NCBI GenBank assembly: GCA_003427395.1
Contig: BFEA01000882.1
Location: 188,277 to 209,235, forward strand
DNA from: Chara braunii
Taxonomy: Eukaryota; Streptophyta; Charophyceae; Charales; Characeae
Direction: 5' to 3'
DNA: 20,959 nucleotides
Below the pieces are notes generated by a model. The model was not told the DNA's origin, did no database searches, and worked only from the letters and a program-made list of their open reading frames with translations. Position 1 is the first letter of the stretch, and each line of letters starts with the position of its first letter. Shown here piece after piece: positions 18,616 through 20,959 of this stretch. The position numbers were made by a program, and so were the translations under genes.

Positions 18616-19159
18616 CCTGGTCTTTGCAAACGACAGAAAACATTTTGGTGTAAGGTTTAAGTATATCGTGCCAGGCACGGCCGCATCTGTAATTTATGTT
18701 GACTAGGTGGTTGACTAGAGTAAAGAGTGCGTGGGCGCGCGAGTTGACGCGCGCGTGATTTTTTCTTCTTTTGGTTAGTACACTGACAGACGTGGCGTGT
18801 ATTTTTGGTCAGCATATGTTACTTTGGTTTTGATTAAACTGATTAGCCATGAGTACCTTGTTTTTTTAGTTCCGCGGGGTGCGATGGAAGGTTCACTGAG
18901 CCGGTATGAACTTACGCGAAAATCCAGATGATGGGACCTGATGGATTTCGCTAAGGACGAGTAGCCGTGGCAAGGCCGGTAGACCGACGTAAGTTTTTGG
19001 ATAGTCCCTTGTGCAAGTATGGGCCGGGAAAGTAGTATAGGGCGTTTCCTTGGCCCCAAGGGTCGTGCACTACCTCTCTATAAGGCGTGTCAGGCCTGCT
19101 AGTACCAGGCTTGGGCTTAGCCCTATATGTTACAGCACAGGACTGGTACGTAGTTGACG

Positions 19160-19233
19160 CAGGGATCGAGGCCAACGGCATGCGACAAGGGAGCGGCGGA
19201 GCGCGGTGAAAAGGCTTGAGGGGTTGGTGGGCC
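19160..19233 (+). pseudogene. Weak resemblance to 25S/28S rRNA (domain III/IV border)
   Basis: The words GATCGAGG, ATGCGACAAGGGAGCGGC and GTGAAAAGGCTTGAGGGG occur in the order of the conserved stretch GTCGATGG, ATGTAGGCAAGGGAAGTCGGC and GGGAAAAGGATTGGCTCTGA of eukaryotic large-subunit rRNA, with a deletion between. Identity is modest and judged by eye from memory, so this could be chance. Confidence 0.25.
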
Positions 19234-19466
19234 GGTAGGACTATCCCCCTCACCTTTTGTTACCCCAGGGGCCGCAACTTTCACCTGAATACCGCATGCT
19301 TTGTGGACTTTTTATGTCCATATATACATATATATTATTTTATTTCGAAGTTTTTATATTATTATTATCTGTCTCATGCCCGTAGGTGGGCGCGAAACCG
19401 CGCAGGGGCGGGGTTTAGGCAGGCGGCGCGGTCTTTAGTCCCGCCACGAGGCGCTACCCCGGCTCG

Positions 19467-19514
19467 GTCCTTCGGGACATCCGTTAAAACTGGAACGACA
19501 CAGAGAGGATTAGC
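19467..19514 (+). pseudogene. U6: U6 spliceosomal snRNA, 5' half only
   Basis: The 48 nt match the start of plant-type U6: the 5' stem-loop GTCC-TTCG-GGAC, then ACATCCG, TTAAAACTGGAACGA, the invariant ACAGAGA box (19500-19506) and GATTAGC. I count four substitutions and two single-base losses against plant U6. The two losses remove one base pair from the 5' stem symmetrically, so the hairpin still closes. The sequence then departs: the AGC triad, internal stem-loop and 3' end are absent. No upstream element, TATA box at -30 or T-run terminator is seen. U6 pairs with the 5' splice site and U4/U2; this half alone could not. Confidence 0.82.
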
Positions 19515-19634
19515 CGAGCGTTCTGGTAGGAGGCGCGCCGGGGCAAGAGTTCCGCGGACAACGGTCAAGCGGAGCCACAAAGGGTTCGGACGCAGGCAGG
19601 GTATCAACGAGGTAGCGGGCAACAGGTCAACAGG

Positions 19635-19814
19635 AAACGAATTCAGACTAATGTAGTAAAGACGGGCCGCCCGACGGCTTGCAACCATACTACAGGAAGG
19701 GCTGATCCGCTGCCCGGGCGTGGAACTGGCAGAGCTACCAAGGGCAAGCAGGGAAATATAGCGGGGCAGTGCAGCGCAAGGCTGGCGAAGCAAAAGGGGA
19801 ATGAACCTGACGCG
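19635..19814 (+). pseudogene. Possible decayed 18S rRNA segment
   Basis: GGGGCAGTGCAGCGCAAGGCTG (19763-19784) resembles the universal 18S stretch GGGGGAGTATGGTCGCAAGGCTG and is followed by AAAAGGGGAATGA...CTGACG, as the 18S has AAAGGAATTGACG. Upstream, AACGAA near 19636 and CAACCATA near 19682 fall in 18S order and roughly at 18S spacing. Divergence is much greater than in the 25S/28S segment, so this call is tentative. Confidence 0.3.
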
Positions 19815-19885
19815 AATCCGCGCCGGGTGCATTCAAAGTGGGAAAAAGAAGAAAAACAGGGGGGGGGGCTGTGTGGTGGCACGCA

Positions 19886-19976
19886 GCACGCAATCGTTCG
19901 TCGAAACCTGGGTTTAGGGGCGAAAGACTAGTCGAGCCGTCTAGCGGTTGGCTCTCCTCGAAATCTTCCTCAATTA
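19886..19976 (+). pseudogene. 25S/28S rRNA fragment, domain II
   Basis: AATCGTTCGTC, TGGGTTTAGGGGCGAAAGAC, TAGTCGAGCCGTCTAG and CTCCTCGAAATCTTCCTC follow the conserved large-subunit segment in order and spacing. The nuclear eukaryotic form (GGGGCGAAAGACTAATCGAACC) is matched rather than the organellar one. Similarity fades upstream of about 19830 and after 19976, so only about 90-150 nt of the 3.4-kb rRNA is present. It is a fragment, not a working rRNA gene. Confidence 0.8.
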
Positions 19977-20055
19977 AGGCGGAGGTCGCCGAACCCATGC
20001 AGCTGTAGGACCGATGCGCTCGACACCGTCTAGTGCAGCGCGGCACCTGCTCGTG

Positions 20056-20862
20056 TGCTGTACAAGTGACAATTTTTTTATTTTATTTTTTCAGATACAA
20101 AAGAGTGCAACAGATTAGGAACCTATATTTTTAAGTACAATCGTACAAATGTTTCTTTTCATCCAATTGGGCATGAGAAATAGCCAAAAAAAGCATTTGA
20201 GACATCGGGCTTGACCTTTAAGTAGTGGCATTTCATGTTGTGGTAGTTGATACTACCATGTTCTAGGAGAAAATTCAATCTCATTTTGCTCATTTGGTGA
20301 ATTGTGACAATGTTAGTCCGTGTATGTGTTTGTAGGATGACCAAAATTTGAATGAACGTTCAACCATAACATGGAAATATACACTGCCTTATTTTAATTT
20401 TATTTTTAAGATAATAGCGGATGCTGCATGTTTCAAAATCCTTAAGGCAAAAAAAACTTTCGCCAATAAAGAAACCACGTGCCAATTCGAAATGAGTGAT
20501 TGTGTTTGATTATTTTTTTATTTTTTTTTTACCCTCAGACATTACCGTCGACCCCTGTAAATATGACACCCGATTTGACACCACGACCGTCGATATTTTT
20601 GTTTCCTTTTCGAACTCGTTGCGATTTTCTTTGTCGACTCATGTTTTTTTTTTTCCATTGGTCGCATTCGATACTGAAAGTTCTCAAATGCTACATGAAT
20701 GTACTTACCCTTTATTTTATTTTTACTTCTTTTACATTTTTTTTGTGTATGAGAAAGAGAGAGAACATGTAAGTCTCCAACCTCGCGGTTGGCTTCACGC
20801 TACGTCCATCAATAGGATGAGAAAAATCTAATCAATCTACCGCTAAAATGTGGAAATATTGT
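20056..20862. other. AT-rich stretch with an acceptor-like site
   Basis: A T-rich tract ending in TTTTTTCAG (AG at 20093-20094) is a good plant-type 3' splice site, but no exon downstream can be recognised. Open frames at 20496-20831 are low-complexity, Phe-rich translations. Nothing else seen. Confidence 0.4.
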
Positions 20863-20915
20863 TTTTTTTTTTTGTTTTTTTTTTTGTGAGAGAAAGAGAG
20901 CGAGAGCGAGAGAGC

Positions 20916-20959
<44 letters not shown>
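20863..20959. repeat. Poly(T) run and (GA)n microsatellite
   Basis: T-runs broken by single Gs end near 20885 and pass into a GA/CGAGA repeat that continues to the end of the window. The repeat probably extends beyond it. Confidence 0.95.

Larger units (their letters stand above)
18870..20055 (+). other. Mosaic block of non-coding RNA-derived sequence
   Basis: A GC-rich block between AT-rich flanks, interrupted by a short AT stretch at 19310-19370. It contains a U6 snRNA 5' half (19467-19514) and a 25S/28S rRNA domain II segment (19886-19976). Weaker stretches resemble 25S/28S rRNA at 19160-19233 and 18S rRNA at 19635-19814. All lie on the + strand but not in the order of any single RNA. A stem at 18911-18955 (CTTACGCGAAAATCCA with TGGATTTCGCTAAG, two bulges) could be part of a structured RNA. 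Antisense frames up to 152 codons are side effects of the GC-rich RNA sequence. Fusion of RNAs during reverse transcription, or rearranged rDNA, could explain it. Confidence 0.5.

Noticed and set aside
18736-18765. Rho-independent terminator: CGCGCG hairpin followed by T-run
   Set aside because: The surroundings are eukaryotic; there is no bacterial gene upstream for it to terminate.
19216-19656. 146-codon + strand frame across the U6 segment
   Set aside because: It runs through the U6 5' half and AT-rich filler, with Arg/Gly/Ala-rich composition and no domain.
19374-19832. 152-codon antisense frame over the U6/rRNA block
   Set aside because: It reads the complement of RNA-derived GC-rich sequence; such frames arise by composition.
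20885-20959. CRISPR-like or coding repeat at the window end
   Set aside because: It is a simple GA-rich microsatellite with no spacers or frame.

Overview
The window reads as nuclear intergenic DNA of a plant-like eukaryote with a repeat-rich genome. The evidence is AT-rich sequence with long homopolymer runs and assembly Ns, a chromovirus-type Ty3/Gypsy LTR retrotransposon primed by initiator methionine tRNA, a plant-style U6 snRNA 5' end, eukaryotic-type large-subunit rRNA sequence, and T-rich AG splice-acceptor-like sites. A streptophyte such as a charophyte alga would fit, but that is inference. I found no intact protein-coding gene.

Layout. 1-1650: low-copy-looking sequence with a small repeat and a GC-rich tract. 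1669-1767: a possible gene 5' end, with a TATA box and a first exon ending in ATG followed directly by a splice donor. 2548-2935: two GTACG-rich palindromic islands around poly(A) tracts. 3420-4040: a GC-richer block with no convincing gene. 4071-5480: short repeats, an inverted repeat and a tRNA-like SINE head. 5480-8245: AT-rich DNA containing a 914-bp segment bounded by inverted repeats, a decayed array of a TATAG/CTATA palindrome, and a GC-rich palindromic island.

8366-17152 (8,787 bp) is one LTR retrotransposon: 5' LTR (916 bp), tRNA-iMet primer site, 1.27-kb leader, gag with a CCHC zinc knuckle, then protease, reverse transcriptase, RNase H, integrase and chromodomain, a polypurine tract and 3' LTR (909 bp). 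By hand the LTRs differ at roughly 6% of positions. The coding region has nine in-frame stops and about three frameshifts in pol, plus two stops and a frameshift in gag, so it cannot make its own proteins. The LTRs, primer site and polypurine tract remain recognisable. RT, RNase H and integrase catalytic residues are mostly present, but the protease aspartate is changed to asparagine and one integrase zinc-binding cysteine to phenylalanine.

17205-17650: a tandem duplication with a GCCATCTTTGGC hairpin and another palindromic island. 18590-20055: a GC-rich block that is the most unusual part of the window. It holds the first 48 nt of U6 snRNA, a clear segment of 25S/28S rRNA domain II, and weaker stretches resembling 18S rRNA and another 25S/28S region, all on the + strand. 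It looks like a mosaic of reverse-transcribed or rearranged non-coding RNAs. The window ends in AT-rich DNA and a (GA)n microsatellite.
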